64,000 bases of DNA. It comes from Yersinia rochesterensis. Lineage in GTDB: Bacteria; Pseudomonadota; Gammaproteobacteria; Enterobacterales; Enterobacteriaceae. The translations under genes were made by a program, and so were the position numbers. The stretch lies in assembly GCF_003600645.1 (NCBI RefSeq), contig NZ_CP032482.1, positions 1,984,001 to 2,048,000 on the forward strand. Direction: 5' to 3'. This document shows positions 52,650-62,912 of this stretch, piece by piece. How positions within the stretch are numbered: the first letter of the stretch is position 1; each line of letters begins with the position of its first letter. The notes beneath the pieces were generated by a model. That model worked only from the letters and a program-made list of their open reading frames with translations, had not been told where the DNA came from and ran no database searches.

Positions 52650-52769
52650 TTTCGCCCCTTTGTGTAAATGTCAATGACTATCAGGGTAGCATAGCTTGTC
52701 GCGAGAATGTGTGGTCGCGGGCTCTTAGGCTTGGCATAATCACCGCTGATTTCGCCCGGAAGAGAAAGT

Positions 52770-54674
52770 GTGACAGACGATTTTGCAACAGACGGCGCAT
52801 TAGCGCAGGCCATTACAGGTTTTAATCCCCGAGAGTCTCAGCGCCAAATGGCTGCGGCCATCAGTGAATCTATTGATGCCAAACAACAACTTGTGGTTGA
52901 GGCAGGTACTGGTACCGGTAAAACATTTGCTTATTTGGCACCCGCATTACGGGCTGATTGCAAAGTCATTATCTCCACTGGCTCCAAAGCATTGCAGGAT
53001 CAACTGTATTCCCGCGATTTGCCTACTGTCGCTACCGCCTTAAAATATAAAGGAAAGTTGGCGTTACTCAAAGGCCGATCAAACTACCTGTGTCTGGAGC
53101 GGCTTGAGCAGCAATCACTGGCGGGCGGCGAGTTGGCCAGTGAAACATTAGTGGATTTAGTGCGCTTACGCGGCTGGTCGGCAGAAACCGTTGACGGGGA
53201 TATCAGCACTTGTGGTGAAGTTGCAGAAGACAGTTTTGTCTGGCCGTTAGTGACTAGCACCAATGATAACTGTCTGGGGAGTGATTGCCCGCTGTATAAA
53301 GAGTGCTTTGTGGTGAAAGCTCGCCGCCGGGCGATGGATGCCGATGTGGTGGTAGTTAACCACCATTTATTCCTGGCGGATATGGTGGTGAAAGAGAGCG
53401 GCTTTGCCGAGCTAATCCCCACCGCCGATGTGATGATTTTCGATGAGGCCCATCAAATACCTGATATTGCCAGCCAATATTTCGGCCAGCAATTGACCAG
53501 CAGGCAACTGATGGATCTGGCGAAAGACATCATTATTGCTTATCGCACAGAAGTGCGTGACTCGGCGCAATTGCAAAAAAGTGCTGACCGGTTGACACAA
53601 AGTACCCAAGATTTTCGTTTGGTGCTGGGGGATCCCGGCTATCGCGGCAATCTGCGCGATGTGATGGAGCAACCCGCTATTCAACGGGCGCTGTTGTTGC
53701 TCGATGATGCGCTGGAACTGTGCTACGACGTGATGAAGCTTTCACTGGGGCGCAGCGCCATGTTGGATGCGGCCTTTGAGCGGGCGACGGTGTATCGCAA
53801 CCGTCTGAAACGATTAAAAGATGTCACCACCCCCGGTTACAGTTATTGGTATGAATGTAATTCACGGCATTTTGTGCTGGCACTCACGCCACTGTCCGTT
53901 TCTGACCGCTTTCGCGAGTTAATCGAAGAAAAACCTGGAACCTGGATTTTCACCTCGGCCACTCTGTCGGTGAATGACCAATTATCACATTTCACTTCAC
54001 GGCTGGGGCTGACCAACGCCAAGACGCTGTTGCTGCCCAGCCCATTTGACTACGCCAATCAAGCATTATTGTGTGTGCCGCGGAATTTGCCCTCCGCCAA
54101 TGAGCCGGGGGCAGCACGCAAACTGGCTGTGATGCTAAAGCCCTTGATTGATGCTAACAAAGGGCGATGTTTCTTCCTGTGTACCTCGCACCAGATGATG
54201 CGTGGGTTGGCCGAAGAGTTCCGTGCCAGCATGACATTGCCGGTATTGGTGCAAGGGGAAACCAGCAAAGGGCAACTGCTGGCGCAGTTTGTGGCGGCAG
54301 GTAATGCGCTATTGGTGGCGACTAGCAGCTTTTGGGAAGGGGTCGATGTGCGCGGTGATGCCCTGTCTTGCGTTATTATCGACAAACTGCCATTTACCTC
54401 GCCGGATGACCCCTTATTGAAAGCGCGCATTGAAGATTGCCGTCTGCGCGGCGGCGATCCGTTCAATGACGTGCAATTACCCGATGCAGTGATAACTCTG
54501 AAGCAAGGTGTCGGGCGTTTGATTCGTGATATTGATGATCGCGGTGTGCTGGTTATCTGCGATAACCGGCTGGTAATGCGCCCTTATGGCGCGATGTTCC
54601 TCAATAGTTTACCACCGGCACCCCGAACCCGTGATTTGGCGAAAGCTATCGCTTTTCTCAAGCAGCGCGATTGA
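52770..54674 (+). CDS. yoaA: ATP-dependent helicase YoaA
   Basis: YoaA is an XPD/DinG-like superfamily 2 helicase of 634 residues; in E. coli it binds the HolC subunit of DNA polymerase III and aids tolerance of replication-blocking damage. Walker A is [14 protein letters not shown] and the DEAH box is [10 protein letters not shown]. Four cysteines that suit an iron-sulfur cluster lie in [22 protein letters not shown]. The C-terminal helicase motif is [19 protein letters not shown]. The start may be the GTG at 52770. tsaB lies downstream, as in E. coli. Confidence 0.95.
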   Translation: MTDDFATDGALAQAITGFNPRESQRQMAAAISESIDAKQQLVVEAGTGTGKTFAYLAPALRADCKVIISTGSKALQDQLYSRDLPTVATALKYKGKLALLKGRSNYLCLERLEQQSLAGGELASETLVDLVRLRGWSAETVDGDISTCGEVAEDSFVWPLVTSTNDNCLGSDCPLYKECFVVKARRRAMDADVVVVNHHLFLADMVVKESGFAELIPTADVMIFDEAHQIPDIASQYFGQQLTSRQLMDLAKDIIIAYRTEVRDSAQLQKSADRLTQSTQDFRLVLGDPGYRGNLRDVMEQPAIQRALLLLDDALELCYDVMKLSLGRSAMLDAAFERATVYRNRLKRLKDVTTPGYSYWYECNSRHFVLALTPLSVSDRFRELIEEKPGTWIFTSATLSVNDQLSHFTSRLGLTNAKTLLLPSPFDYANQALLCVPRNLPSANEPGAARKLAVMLKPLIDANKGRCFFLCTSHQMMRGLAEEFRASMTLPVLVQGETSKGQLLAQFVAAGNALLVATSSFWEGVDVRGDALSCVIIDKLPFTSPDDPLLKARIEDCRLRGGDPFNDVQLPDAVITLKQGVGRLIRDIDDRGVLVICDNRLVMRPYGAMFLNSLPPAPRTRDLAKAIAFLKQRD

Positions 54675-54748
54675 GGGAAAAGCGAGGAGGGGTGTGCTAT
54701 CATGCGCGCCCTGTGTTGAATTCATCTTCTTTTCCTGCCGAGGTTGGC

Positions 54749-55447
54749 ATGTCCACGCGAATTTTAGCGATCGATACCGCAACAGAAGCTTGTTCTGTCG
54801 CACTCTGGAACAACGGCGAAGTTCAGGCCATATTTGAGCTTTGTCCACGAGAACATACCCAACGAATTTTACCGATGGTGCAGCAGGTGCTGGCGGAGTC
54901 GGGTTTATCACTGCAACAACTCGATGCACTGGCTTTTGGCCGCGGTCCTGGCAGTTTTACCGGTGTAAGAATTGGTATTGGGATTGGTCAGGGGCTGGCA
55001 TTGGGCGCTGACTTACCGATGATTGGCGTTTCCACCTTGCAAACCATGGCTCAAGGGGCGTTTCGCTTGACGGGTAGCACCCGCGTCTTAGCGGCGATAG
55101 ATGCGCGCATGGGCGAGGTTTATTGGGGCGAGTTTGAGCGCAATGACCAAGGGCAGTGGCTCGGTGACGCGAGTGAAACGGTGATGACACCGCCACAAGC
55201 GCTGGAGCATGCTCAAGCCTTGAGTGGCACTTGGGCCACTGTGGGCACTGGCTGGCAGACGTATCCTGACCTGATTAGCGGCAGCGGTGTGGTGCTGACT
55301 GACGGCGAAATAACCTTGCCGCATGCTGAAGATATGTTGCCGCTGGCGTTATCATCATGGGCGAATGGGCAGGTTGTTCGTGTAGAAAATGCTGAGCCAG
55401 TCTACTTGCGCAATGAAGTGACCTGGAAAAAACTACCGGGCCGCTAG
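54749..55447 (+). CDS. tsaB: tRNA threonylcarbamoyladenosine protein TsaB
   Basis: TsaB (YeaZ) is the non-catalytic partner of TsaD in making t6A at position 37 of ANN-decoding tRNAs, and is essential in E. coli. The 232-residue protein starts [19 protein letters not shown]; a longer frame from 54671 overlaps yoaA and is not needed. The actin/Hsp70-like fold is marked by [22 protein letters not shown]. The gene starts 75 nt after yoaA ends. Confidence 0.95.
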   Translation: MSTRILAIDTATEACSVALWNNGEVQAIFELCPREHTQRILPMVQQVLAESGLSLQQLDALAFGRGPGSFTGVRIGIGIGQGLALGADLPMIGVSTLQTMAQGAFRLTGSTRVLAAIDARMGEVYWGEFERNDQGQWLGDASETVMTPPQALEHAQALSGTWATVGTGWQTYPDLISGSGVVLTDGEITLPHAEDMLPLALSSWANGQVVRVENAEPVYLRNEVTWKKLPGR

Positions 55448-55546
55448 AACTAGCCAACATCGCGATAGCTTGAAATATTTAATAACTTATTATCCTGATT
55501 AGAGTCTAAAATATTAAGATAGCGATAGGATAAGGAGTGGCATGCT

Positions 55547-56152
55547 ATGGTGATAAACACATCAATGACTCAATCTACCCAGAACAGAAGTCGTAAATGG
55601 AGCTGTGGTTGGCTAGGATTGGGCGCTTTGCTACTTTCCGGCTGTGTCACGATCCCACCGGCGATTCAGGGCACCACCGCGACACCGCAGCAAAATCTTA
55701 ACTTGGTTCGGACGGATCCCAAGGCCTTTATTGGTCAGGAAGCACGTTTTGGCGGAACAGTGATCAATGTGACCAACGAAGCGCATCGCACCCGGCTTGA
55801 GATTGTCAGTGTACCACTAGATTCGGGAGCCAGACCTATTTTGGGCGACCCTTCACAGGGCCGAGTCATTGCTTATGTGAATGGTTTCCTTGAGCCCGCC
55901 GATTTCCGTGGGCATCTTGTCACTGTTGTTGGGCCGATTACCGGTGTTGAAGCGGGTAAAATTGGCCAGACACCTTATAATTTCGTGGTAATGAATGCCA
56001 CGGGTTATAAGCGTTGGCATATTGAACAGCAAGTGTTAATGCCACCTATGATGGACCCTTGGGGTTATCGTTACCCTGGAATGTGGGGGCCAGGATGGGG
56101 GGGGTGGTACAATCCGGGGCCAGCACCGATACAAACCATTGTGACGGAGTAG
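55547..56152 (+). CDS. yeaY: Slp-family outer-membrane lipoprotein YeaY
   Basis: This is a Slp-family lipoprotein of at most 201 residues, related to the starvation lipoprotein Slp. The signal has the lipobox LLSGC (about residues 30-34) in [20 protein letters not shown]. An in-frame ATG at codon 7 (MTQSTQN) could equally be the start. The C-terminus is rich in glycine, proline, tryptophan and tyrosine ([19 protein letters not shown]). The E. coli homologue is controlled by sigma E. It lies between tsaB and fadD, as in E. coli. Confidence 0.92.
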   Translation: MVINTSMTQSTQNRSRKWSCGWLGLGALLLSGCVTIPPAIQGTTATPQQNLNLVRTDPKAFIGQEARFGGTVINVTNEAHRTRLEIVSVPLDSGARPILGDPSQGRVIAYVNGFLEPADFRGHLVTVVGPITGVEAGKIGQTPYNFVVMNATGYKRWHIEQQVLMPPMMDPWGYRYPGMWGPGWGGWYNPGPAPIQTIVTE

Positions 56153-56204
56153 GGAGAATTCTCCATCACTGTTGGGCGATATATAGACCATAGGGTTAAT
56201 CAAG

Positions 56205-56231
56205 AAGGGCGCTGAATTCAGCGCCCTTTTA
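56205..56231 (+). terminator. Intrinsic terminator of yeaY
   Basis: A perfect 20-bp palindrome from GGGCGCTGAA to TTCAGCGCCC (56207-56226) runs into TTTT. Confidence 0.85.
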
Positions 56232-56424
56232 CATTTGCGCTAAGCTGCGGGTATGTAAAAGTTATTTATGATCAATTAGTTAGATTGGAGAATGTCATTA
56301 AATTAGTTTAACTAATTGATTTTAATGTTATTTTTTGTCAGTCATTAACTGACTTGATTATTTTTATGATCTCAACGCCAGAAAATAGTGATGTATATCC
56401 CAACCTCAAAATTGTTTAAAAGCA

Positions 56425-56441
56425 AACTGGTAAGCTGAGTT
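56425..56441 (+). promoter_or_regulatory. Candidate FadR operator upstream of fadD
   Basis: AACTGGTAAGCTGAGTT shares the AACTGGT half and GTT end of the FadR palindrome (AACTGGTCNGACCNGTT type), with mismatches in the right half. It lies about 80 nt before the fadD start, where FadR represses in E. coli. The rest of the 366-nt yeaY-fadD gap is AT-rich with no other element I can name. Confidence 0.4.
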
Positions 56442-56518
56442 AAAATATTGTTAAAGTTCTGGTGTAAATAAGTTTGCCAGCCTATCTGGTGACTAATAAT
56501 AATTTCAGGAGCGCTACC

Positions 56519-58213
56519 TTGGAAAAAGTATGGCTAAAGCGATACCCGGCAGATGTCCCCGCAGAAATTGACCCGGATCGCTATTCTTCTTTGGTGGAAA
56601 TGTTTGAGAATGCCGCGTTGCGTTATGCGGACCAACCTGCGTTCATCAATATGGGGGAGGTGATGACCTTCCGTAAGCTGGAAGAGCGTAGCCGTGCTTT
56701 CGCCGCCTATCTACAGCAAGGTCTGGGATTGCAAAAAGGCGATCGCGTTGCATTGATGATGCCTAACCTGCTGCAATATCCTATTGCTTTGTTTGGTATT
56801 CTGCGTGCTGGCATGGTTGTGGTGAATGTTAATCCACTGTATACCCCACGAGAGCTAGAGCATCAGCTCAATGATAGTGGCGCTGTGGCTATTGTTATTG
56901 TTTCCAATTTTGCCCATACACTGGAAAAAATCGTGTTTAAGACCCAAGTTAAGCACGTTATTTTAACGCGTATGGGCGATCAGCTGTCGACGGCAAAAGG
57001 GACACTGGTCAATTTCGTGGTGAAATATATCAAGCGGCTGGTGCCGAAATACTATTTGCCTGATGCCATTTCATTCCGCACGGCATTACAGAAAGGCCGC
57101 CGGATGCAATATGTGAAGCCGGATGTCATCAATACAGATATGGCATTCTTGCAATATACCGGCGGTACAACTGGCGTGGCGAAAGGGGCGATGTTGACCC
57201 ACCGTAACATGCAATCGAACCTGGAACAGGCCAAAGCGGCCTATGCCCCATTGTTACAACCGGGCCATGAGCTGGTGGTGACGGCGCTACCGCTCTATCA
57301 CATTTTTGCGTTGACCATGAATTGCCTACTATTCATAGAACTGGGCGGCCGCAGTTTATTGATAACTAACCCGCGTGATATACCGGGCATGGTGAAAGAG
57401 CTTAGTCGCTACCCATTCACGGCGATGACCGGGGTGAACACATTATTTAATGCGCTGTTAAATAATGAGGAATTCACCCAATTAGACTTCTCCACTTTGC
57501 GCCTTTCTGTCGGCGGCGGGATGCCAGTACAGAAAGCCGTGGCTGAAAAGTGGGAAAATCTAACCGGGAAACATTTACTGGAAGGCTATGGTTTAACCGA
57601 GTGTTCGCCGTTAGTCACTGGCAACCCTTATGATTTGAAGCATTACAGCGGCAGTATCGGCCTGCCTGTGCCCTCTACCGATGTTCGGCTGGTTGATGAT
57701 GAGGGTAACGATGTTGCTTTGGGGGAACCGGGCGAACTGTGGGTGCGTGGGCCTCAAGTTATGTTAGGCTATTGGCAGCGGCCCGAAGCGACCGATGAAG
57801 TCCTAAAACAGGGATGGCTGGCAACAGGTGATATCGCGACGATAGATGAACAAGGTTTCTTGCGAATTGTTGACCGCAAAAAGGATATGATTCTGGTTTC
57901 CGGTTTTAACGTCTACCCCAACGAGATTGAAGATGTGGTGGCGTTACATGCGAAAGTGTTGGAGTCTGCGGTTGTAGGGGTGCCTAATGAGGTCTCCGGT
58001 GAGACAGTAAAATTGTTTGTCGTGAAAAAAGATGTCTCATTGACGCAGGAAGAGTTGTTAACCCATTGCCGCCGCTACCTAACAGGGTATAAAGTACCGA
58101 AAATAGTAGAGTTCCGCGACGAGTTGCCGAAATCGAATGTCGGTAAAATTTTGCGTCGAGAACTGCGTGACGAACAGATTAAGGCCAAAGTCAGCGAACA
58201 AAACGCGGCTTAA
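56519..58213 (+). CDS. fadD: Long-chain fatty acid CoA ligase
   Basis: FadD activates long-chain fatty acids to acyl-CoA as they enter the cell, feeding beta-oxidation. I choose the TTG at 56519: it has AGGAGC upstream and the protein then begins [16 protein letters not shown], like E. coli FadD, which also uses TTG. This gives 564 residues, close to E. coli. The AMP-binding motif is [16 protein letters not shown], and the fatty-acyl signature region is [19 protein letters not shown] with [20 protein letters not shown]. rnd follows. Confidence 0.96.
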   Translation: MEKVWLKRYPADVPAEIDPDRYSSLVEMFENAALRYADQPAFINMGEVMTFRKLEERSRAFAAYLQQGLGLQKGDRVALMMPNLLQYPIALFGILRAGMVVVNVNPLYTPRELEHQLNDSGAVAIVIVSNFAHTLEKIVFKTQVKHVILTRMGDQLSTAKGTLVNFVVKYIKRLVPKYYLPDAISFRTALQKGRRMQYVKPDVINTDMAFLQYTGGTTGVAKGAMLTHRNMQSNLEQAKAAYAPLLQPGHELVVTALPLYHIFALTMNCLLFIELGGRSLLITNPRDIPGMVKELSRYPFTAMTGVNTLFNALLNNEEFTQLDFSTLRLSVGGGMPVQKAVAEKWENLTGKHLLEGYGLTECSPLVTGNPYDLKHYSGSIGLPVPSTDVRLVDDEGNDVALGEPGELWVRGPQVMLGYWQRPEATDEVLKQGWLATGDIATIDEQGFLRIVDRKKDMILVSGFNVYPNEIEDVVALHAKVLESAVVGVPNEVSGETVKLFVVKKDVSLTQEELLTHCRRYLTGYKVPKIVEFRDELPKSNVGKILRRELRDEQIKAKVSEQNAA

Positions 58214-58241
58214 CTTAATGTGGGAGTTACTCAATCATCAT

Positions 58242-58275
58242 CAACAACGCCGGTTATCACCGGCGTTGTTGTGTT
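58242..58275 (+). terminator. Hairpin terminator after fadD
   Basis: CAACAACGCCGGT and ACCGGCGTTGTTG form a 13-bp stem with a 4-nt loop, followed by the T-rich TGTTT. Confidence 0.8.
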
Positions 58276-58310
58276 TGCCATAGCACTAACGACTTATAGA
58301 GAATCATGTT

Positions 58311-59432
58311 TTGAATTATCAGTTGATCACGACCGACAGTGCCTTGCAGCAGGTCTGCGAACAAGCCCGAACACATGCCCATGTTGCGCTGGATACAGAG
58401 TTTGTCAGAACCCGCACCTACTACCCTCAGTTGGGCCTGATTCAACTGTATGACGGTGAACAACTTTCACTTATTGATCCTTTGCCCATTACGCAGTGGC
58501 AACCTTTCCGTGAGTTGCTCCAAGATTTGAATGTGGTGAAATATCTGCATGCGGGTAGTGAAGATCTCGAAGTATTCTTAAATGCCTTTGAAATAATGCC
58601 CACGCCGATGATTGATACTCAGATATTGGCTGCATTTTCTGGCCGCACGTTATCTTGCGGTTTTGCCATGCTGGTGAATGAGTTTGAAGGTGTCGAATTA
58701 GATAAAAGTGAATCTCGGACAGATTGGATTGCTCGGCCGTTAAGTGAAAAACAGTGTGACTATGCCGCTGCGGACGTATTTTATTTGTTGCCGTTGGCCG
58801 CTAAATTGGTTGAGGCGACTGAAGCTGCCGGGCGTATGGACGCAGCTATCGACGAATGTGAGCTGCTGTGCCGCCGTCGCAGTGAAACACTTGACCCCGA
58901 ATTAGCTTATCGCGAAATCACCAATGCCTGGCAGTTGCGTGGCAGTCAGTTGGCTTGTCTGCAAAAGCTGGCGTCATGGCGCTTACGTCAAGCTCGTGAG
59001 CGCGATCTGGCGGTGAACTTTGTCGTTCGCGAAGAAAACCTATGGCAAGTCGCCCGTTATCAGCCAACCTCGCTGGGTGAGCTGGACTCACTAGGCTTAA
59101 GTGGGCAGGAGATTCGCTATCATGGCCGCACCTTACTGGCGCTGGTGGCTGAAGGTAATGCAGTCCCTGAGGATCAACTGCCGCCACCGGTTATTAATCT
59201 GATTGACCAGCCGGGTTACAAGAAAGTATTTAAAGATATTAAAGCACTTATTGCATCTGTTAGTGAGCGCAGTGGGCTAAGTAGTGAGTTACTGGCATCA
59301 CGCCGCCAAATAAACCAATTACTCAGTTGGCATTGGAAATTGAAATTAACAGAGACTCAGCCTGAATTATTAAGTGGTTGGCGCGGTGAATTATTGTCGC
59401 CGGAATTGACTGAGATTTTACAGCAATATTAA
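58311..59432 (+). CDS. rnd: Ribonuclease D
   Basis: RNase D is a 3'-5' exonuclease that trims tRNA and other small RNA precursors. The 373-residue protein has the DEDD exonuclease domain (HVALDTEFVRTRTYYPQLGLIQLYDG at the first motif, VKYLHAGSEDLEVFL at the second, CDYAAADVFYLLPL at the third) and a C-terminal HRDC domain. It starts at TTG 58311; E. coli rnd is also known to use UUG, which keeps expression low. AGAGAA lies upstream. Confidence 0.95.
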   Translation: MNYQLITTDSALQQVCEQARTHAHVALDTEFVRTRTYYPQLGLIQLYDGEQLSLIDPLPITQWQPFRELLQDLNVVKYLHAGSEDLEVFLNAFEIMPTPMIDTQILAAFSGRTLSCGFAMLVNEFEGVELDKSESRTDWIARPLSEKQCDYAAADVFYLLPLAAKLVEATEAAGRMDAAIDECELLCRRRSETLDPELAYREITNAWQLRGSQLACLQKLASWRLRQARERDLAVNFVVREENLWQVARYQPTSLGELDSLGLSGQEIRYHGRTLLALVAEGNAVPEDQLPPPVINLIDQPGYKKVFKDIKALIASVSERSGLSSELLASRRQINQLLSWHWKLKLTETQPELLSGWRGELLSPELTEILQQY

Positions 59433-59602
59433 TGGATATTCAGGGTGGGGGAGACTTCACTCTGGGTGTTTGAGTTTTAATTTATCACTCGTTTATAAAT
59501 AGCCCAAATAGAGAAGAAGAATGATCTTGTCTTGGTGGGTATATTTATAGTGGATGAATATAACGAGAGTGTGACTGGATATATATACAGTCAAATAAAA
59601 GA

Positions 59603-59635
59603 AACTACCCCTGTAAATAAATACAGGGGATAGTT
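59603..59635 (-). terminator. Intrinsic terminator of minCDE
   Basis: AACTACCCCTGTA and TACAGGGGATAGTT form a long, slightly imperfect stem. On the minus strand it is followed by TTTCTTTTATTT, shortly after the minE stop codon. Confidence 0.88.
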
Positions 59636-59647
59636 ATTGCGAAGACA

Positions 59648-59917
59648 TCATTTAGGTGTTTCTTCCGTTTCCGGCAATGTCACGTTAAGTTCAAGCACCG
59701 AAATATCATCTCCTTTCTGCTCAAATTGCACATGCAGCATTTCAGGATCGATCTGAATATATTTACAAATAACCGCCAAAATATCGCGTTTCAAGTCAGG
59801 CAAATAATGGGGCTCACTGTCCCCACGACGACGCTCAGCGACGATAATTTGCAGCCGTTCCTTGGCTATATTGGCTGTCGGTTTTTTGCGGGACAGAAAA
59901 AAGTCTAACAAAGCCAT
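59648..59917 (-). CDS. minE: Cell division topological specificity factor MinE
   Basis: MinE drives MinD off the membrane and so produces the pole-to-pole oscillation that confines septation to mid-cell. The 89-residue protein has the anti-MinCD region ([30 protein letters not shown]) with the membrane-targeting N-terminus, and the dimerising topological domain. minD ends 3 nt upstream, so the two are coupled. Confidence 0.97.
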
Positions 59918-59920
59918 GGT

Positions 59921-60733
59921 TTATCCCCCAAAAAGGCGTTTCAGGAAGCCCTTCTTCTCTTCTTCAATGAAGCGGAAGGGGCGTTCTTCTCCTAGCAAAC
60001 GGTCAACGGTATCGTCATAAGCTTTACCGGCATCTGACTCTTTGTCCAGAATCACTGGCTCACCTTGGTTCGAGGCGCGCAGTACTGACTGATCTTCTGG
60101 AATAACGCCAACCAGTGGGATCCTCAGAATATCGAGGACATCTTCCATGCTAAGCATATCGCCGCGATTAACACGCCCTGGATTGTAGCGGGTCAACAGC
60201 AGATGTTCTTTAATTGGCTCCTGGCCTCTTTCAGCCCGGCGTGACTTGGATGACAATATCCCAAGGATACGGTCTGAGTCACGAACTGAGGAAACTTCAG
60301 GGTTAGTAGTGATGACGGCTTCGTCAGCAAAGTACAGCGCCATCAACGCGCCGCTTTCAATACCCGCTGGCGAGTCACACACTACGAACTCGAAATTCAT
60401 TTCGCCAAGATCGTTTAAAATCTTTTCAACACCCTCTTTGGTCAGAGCGTCTTTGTCTCGGGTCTGAGAGGCGGGCAGAATATACAAATTATCTGTACGC
60501 TTATCTTTTATTAATGCTTGGTTCAAGGTGGCGTCACCTTGAATCACATTAACAAAATCGTAAACTACCCGGCGTTCACAGCCCATAATCAAATCCAGGT
60601 TCCGTAGACCGATATCGAAATCGATAACCACGGTTTTTTTACCTTTTTGGGCCAAGCCGGTTGCGATAGCCGCGCTTGATGTGGTCTTGCCAACGCCCCC
60701 TTTACCCGATGTAACAACAATAATGCGTGCCAT
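59921..60733 (-). CDS. minD: Septum site-determining ATPase MinD
   Basis: MinD is the ParA-like ATPase that binds the membrane in its ATP form and recruits MinC. The 270-residue protein has the deviant Walker A GKGGVGKTT at residues 10-18, the switch region in VVCDSPAGIESGA, and the C-terminal amphipathic membrane helix EEEKKGFLKRLFGG. It lies between minC and minE in one operon. Confidence 0.98.
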   Translation of the reverse strand: MARIIVVTSGKGGVGKTTSSAAIATGLAQKGKKTVVIDFDIGLRNLDLIMGCERRVVYDFVNVIQGDATLNQALIKDKRTDNLYILPASQTRDKDALTKEGVEKILNDLGEMNFEFVVCDSPAGIESGALMALYFADEAVITTNPEVSSVRDSDRILGILSSKSRRAERGQEPIKEHLLLTRYNPGRVNRGDMLSMEDVLDILRIPLVGVIPEDQSVLRASNQGEPVILDKESDAGKAYDDTVDRLLGEERPFRFIEEEKKGFLKRLFGG

Positions 60734-60758
60734 GAAATGGATTCCTTGTCAAAAGGGC

Positions 60759-61445
60759 TTAATTTAAAGGTTGTATAGTTAATGCGTTATCCAGCAGATG
60801 CAAACGCGCAGCTTGACCAAAATAACCACTGGGGATCTGGTCACTCAACCAGTACTGCCCTGCGATAGAGACTAGTTCAGCACCCAGATGCGTGCAAAAA
60901 ATCTGGCACTGCGCATCACCGGATGCACCTGCTAGCGCACGACCTCGCATCATTCCATAGATGTGAATATTGCCGTCGGCAATTAATTCAGCTCCGGCGC
61001 TGACACTGCTGATAACAATCAAATCGCAATTACGGGCATAAATCTGTTGGCCGGAACGGACAGGCGTGTTGATAATTCGTGTCTTGGTAGGAACATTTTC
61101 CGGCGGGCTGATAACTGGCTCTGGTGCCACTTTCTGGCCTTTACCTTCGCTCAGTAACGGCAAACCTGCCCGTGCTATTGCACGTTTTTGACGTTCATCC
61201 TGACAACCACTGATGCCAACAATACGCAGACCCGCTGAAGTGACAGCCTGTTGGAGATCTTTCCAGTTAGCACCGTTAGGTAACGTTGCAACGTTAATCA
61301 CAACAGGGGCGTTTTTCAGGAAAGCGGGCGCTTGATCTACCTTTTCCTGTAATGCCTGACGGATTACCTCCGGTCGTGAATCATGTAAATGAATGACCGA
61401 TAGGGTAAAACTACTGCCTTTTAACTCAATTGGCGATTGTGACAT
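60759..61445 (-). CDS. minC: Septum site-determining inhibitor MinC
   Basis: MinC blocks FtsZ polymerisation away from mid-cell when brought to the membrane by MinD. The 228-residue protein has an N-terminal FtsZ-inhibiting domain ([17 protein letters not shown]) and a C-terminal beta-helix that binds MinD ([20 protein letters not shown] and [14 protein letters not shown]). It is first in the minCDE operon; minD begins 25 nt downstream. Confidence 0.96.
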   Translation of the reverse strand: MSQSPIELKGSSFTLSVIHLHDSRPEVIRQALQEKVDQAPAFLKNAPVVINVATLPNGANWKDLQQAVTSAGLRIVGISGCQDERQKRAIARAGLPLLSEGKGQKVAPEPVISPPENVPTKTRIINTPVRSGQQIYARNCDLIVISSVSAGAELIADGNIHIYGMMRGRALAGASGDAQCQIFCTHLGAELVSIAGQYWLSDQIPSGYFGQAARLHLLDNALTIQPLN

Positions 61446-62025
61446 CTATCCTGACTCAGTTTCAGCTGCGTTAATCCCCGAAATATCATCCGGGGTACAA
61501 TATTCTGATGTTCCCAAGCATGTTATAGGTAATATAAAGAGAAATCTATCCGTATCAATATATTGAAACTATAACGCCATAATGACGCCGAACTTGCCAG
61601 AAATTACAGCATAACTTCTGCTTATTCGCTAGCCCCGACCAGCCTATATTTGGTGTATATCACTGCGGTGATTGAGTTGTGTATTTTTTCAGCAATAAAG
61701 TTGGCGTTATGTCAGTACGGTTGCGCCCATAAAAACCATTAATTTCTATCAAATATGGTCATTTTTTTATCAAGTGAAGTTGTTTTTTATAAAATGAGGT
61801 AATGGTAGACCATTATTATGGCTTTTAAGATGGCGATAAAATGGGAAATGGAATGCGGCTATTATTGGTTCAGTGAAATACCGCGCAATATTATTTCGGA
61901 GCAATCTCACTCAATACTTTGTCAATCTGCGCACTATGCCGAGTAAATGGATGAGCCATAAAACGTAGGAGTTTTTTCTTTTACTATAAACGACATGAAT
62001 CAATGTTATATTTAATGATTGTTTA
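61446..62025. other. Long gap upstream of minC
   Basis: This region must hold the minC promoter. It is AT-rich and contains only weak short frames: a 42-codon plus-strand frame at 61818-61946 without a ribosome-binding site, and a minus-strand frame at 61911-62120 that overlaps a Fur-type promoter. I see no repeat or RNA gene. Confidence 0.4.
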
Positions 62026-62055
62026 TTGAGAATGATAATTATTTTGTGATATTTT
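62026..62055 (+). promoter_or_regulatory. Fur-type box overlapping a putative promoter
   Basis: GAGAATGATAATTATTTTG (62028-62046) matches 15 of 19 positions of the Fur consensus GATAATGATAATCATTATC. It overlaps a possible promoter, TTGAGA (62026-62031) and TATTTT (62050-62055), spaced 18 nt apart. Iron-loaded Fur bound here would block RNA polymerase, so the gene at 62090 is predicted to be induced by iron limitation. Confidence 0.65.
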
Positions 62056-62089
62056 GTGCTTTCTGCATCAGCTAGTCTAAAGGAAGTCA

Positions 62090-62455
62090 ATGATGAAAAG
62101 GAATTTCGTCCCACTATCATTTATCTGTGTTATTGCCCTATCAACCCCTTTTCATGCTGGGGCTGATTTTAGCTATCACGCTGAATTACCAAAAGATAGT
62201 CAGGTTTCTACCGATTACTTGGAAAAACGCAAAGCACTGAGGGGGGCGGCTCATGATGCTGAATCATGGCAACAGAAATTAGATGAGGAAAAAGCACGAA
62301 TAGATGCTGATGTCGCCAGGGATGAAAAAGAAAAACAGATGAAATGCCAACGGCAAGAACATCAACCCCGCCCGCGAGTGGATAATGCCAGAAATTCCTA
62401 TTTAACCCCCGATCCTTGTGCTGCCAGGATAGAGGTCAAGATCCCCGTCTATTGA
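62090..62455 (+). CDS. Small secreted protein of unknown function, probably iron-regulated
   Basis: This 121-residue protein has a signal peptide (MMKRNFVPLSFICVIALSTP, probably cut after the HAGA at about residue 25). The mature part is short, hydrophilic and strongly charged, with a helical middle (EKRKALRGAAHDAESWQQ and DEEKARIDADVARDEKEKQ), two cysteines (KCQ and DPCA) and a basic, proline-containing region between them. I recognise no family. AAGGAAG stands before the first of two adjacent ATGs. The Fur-type promoter upstream suggests a role under iron limitation. It is not in an operon with minC or ycgL. Confidence 0.7.
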   Translation: MMKRNFVPLSFICVIALSTPFHAGADFSYHAELPKDSQVSTDYLEKRKALRGAAHDAESWQQKLDEEKARIDADVARDEKEKQMKCQRQEHQPRPRVDNARNSYLTPDPCAARIEVKIPVY

Positions 62456-62499
62456 TATCTCAGATATGTGATATAGCCTGGCGTGTTATAATCATCAGC

Positions 62500-62568
<69 letters not shown>

Positions 62569-62601
62569 TTACCCTTGAATTTATCGACTAGAGTCCAAAA
62601 C

Positions 62602-62874
62602 ATGCTTTGTGCTATCTACAGAAGCCCTAAACGGGATCAAACTTACCTTTATATTGAAAAGAAAGATGATTTTTCGAGAGTGCCTGCTGAGTTACTCGCC
62701 AGTTTTGGTCAACCGCAATTTGCGATGCTGCTTTCACTCAATGAGCGAAAAAGCTTGGCAACGGCGGATATCGAAAAAGTGAAGAACGCGCTCGTTGATC
62801 AGGGCTTTTATCTGCAAGTCCCGCCACCACCAGAAAGTTTGTTGAAAATGCATTTGGGTGAAACGAAAGCCTAG
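62602..62874 (+). CDS. ycgL: YcgL family protein
   Basis: YcgL is a small conserved gammaproteobacterial protein of unknown function. The start [20 protein letters not shown] (62602) gives 90 residues; a TTG nine codons upstream is in frame. Conserved stretches are [20 protein letters not shown] and [18 protein letters not shown]. In many relatives it is a neighbour of minCDE, as here. A lytic transglycosylase gene follows after 38 nt. Confidence 0.92.
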   Translation: MLCAIYRSPKRDQTYLYIEKKDDFSRVPAELLASFGQPQFAMLLSLNERKSLATADIEKVKNALVDQGFYLQVPPPPESLLKMHLGETKA

Positions 62875-62912
62875 TTTTCTCGCTGGCGATGGCTTTATAA
62901 AGGAACGCGTCG

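Noticed and set aside
61818-61946. 42-codon plus-strand frame in the minC upstream gap
   Set aside because: There is no ribosome-binding site and no recognisable feature beyond an open frame; it is too weak to call.
61911-62120. 69-codon minus-strand frame upstream of the secreted protein
   Set aside because: It covers the Fur-type promoter and the start of the gene at 62090 and has an unlikely composition for a protein.
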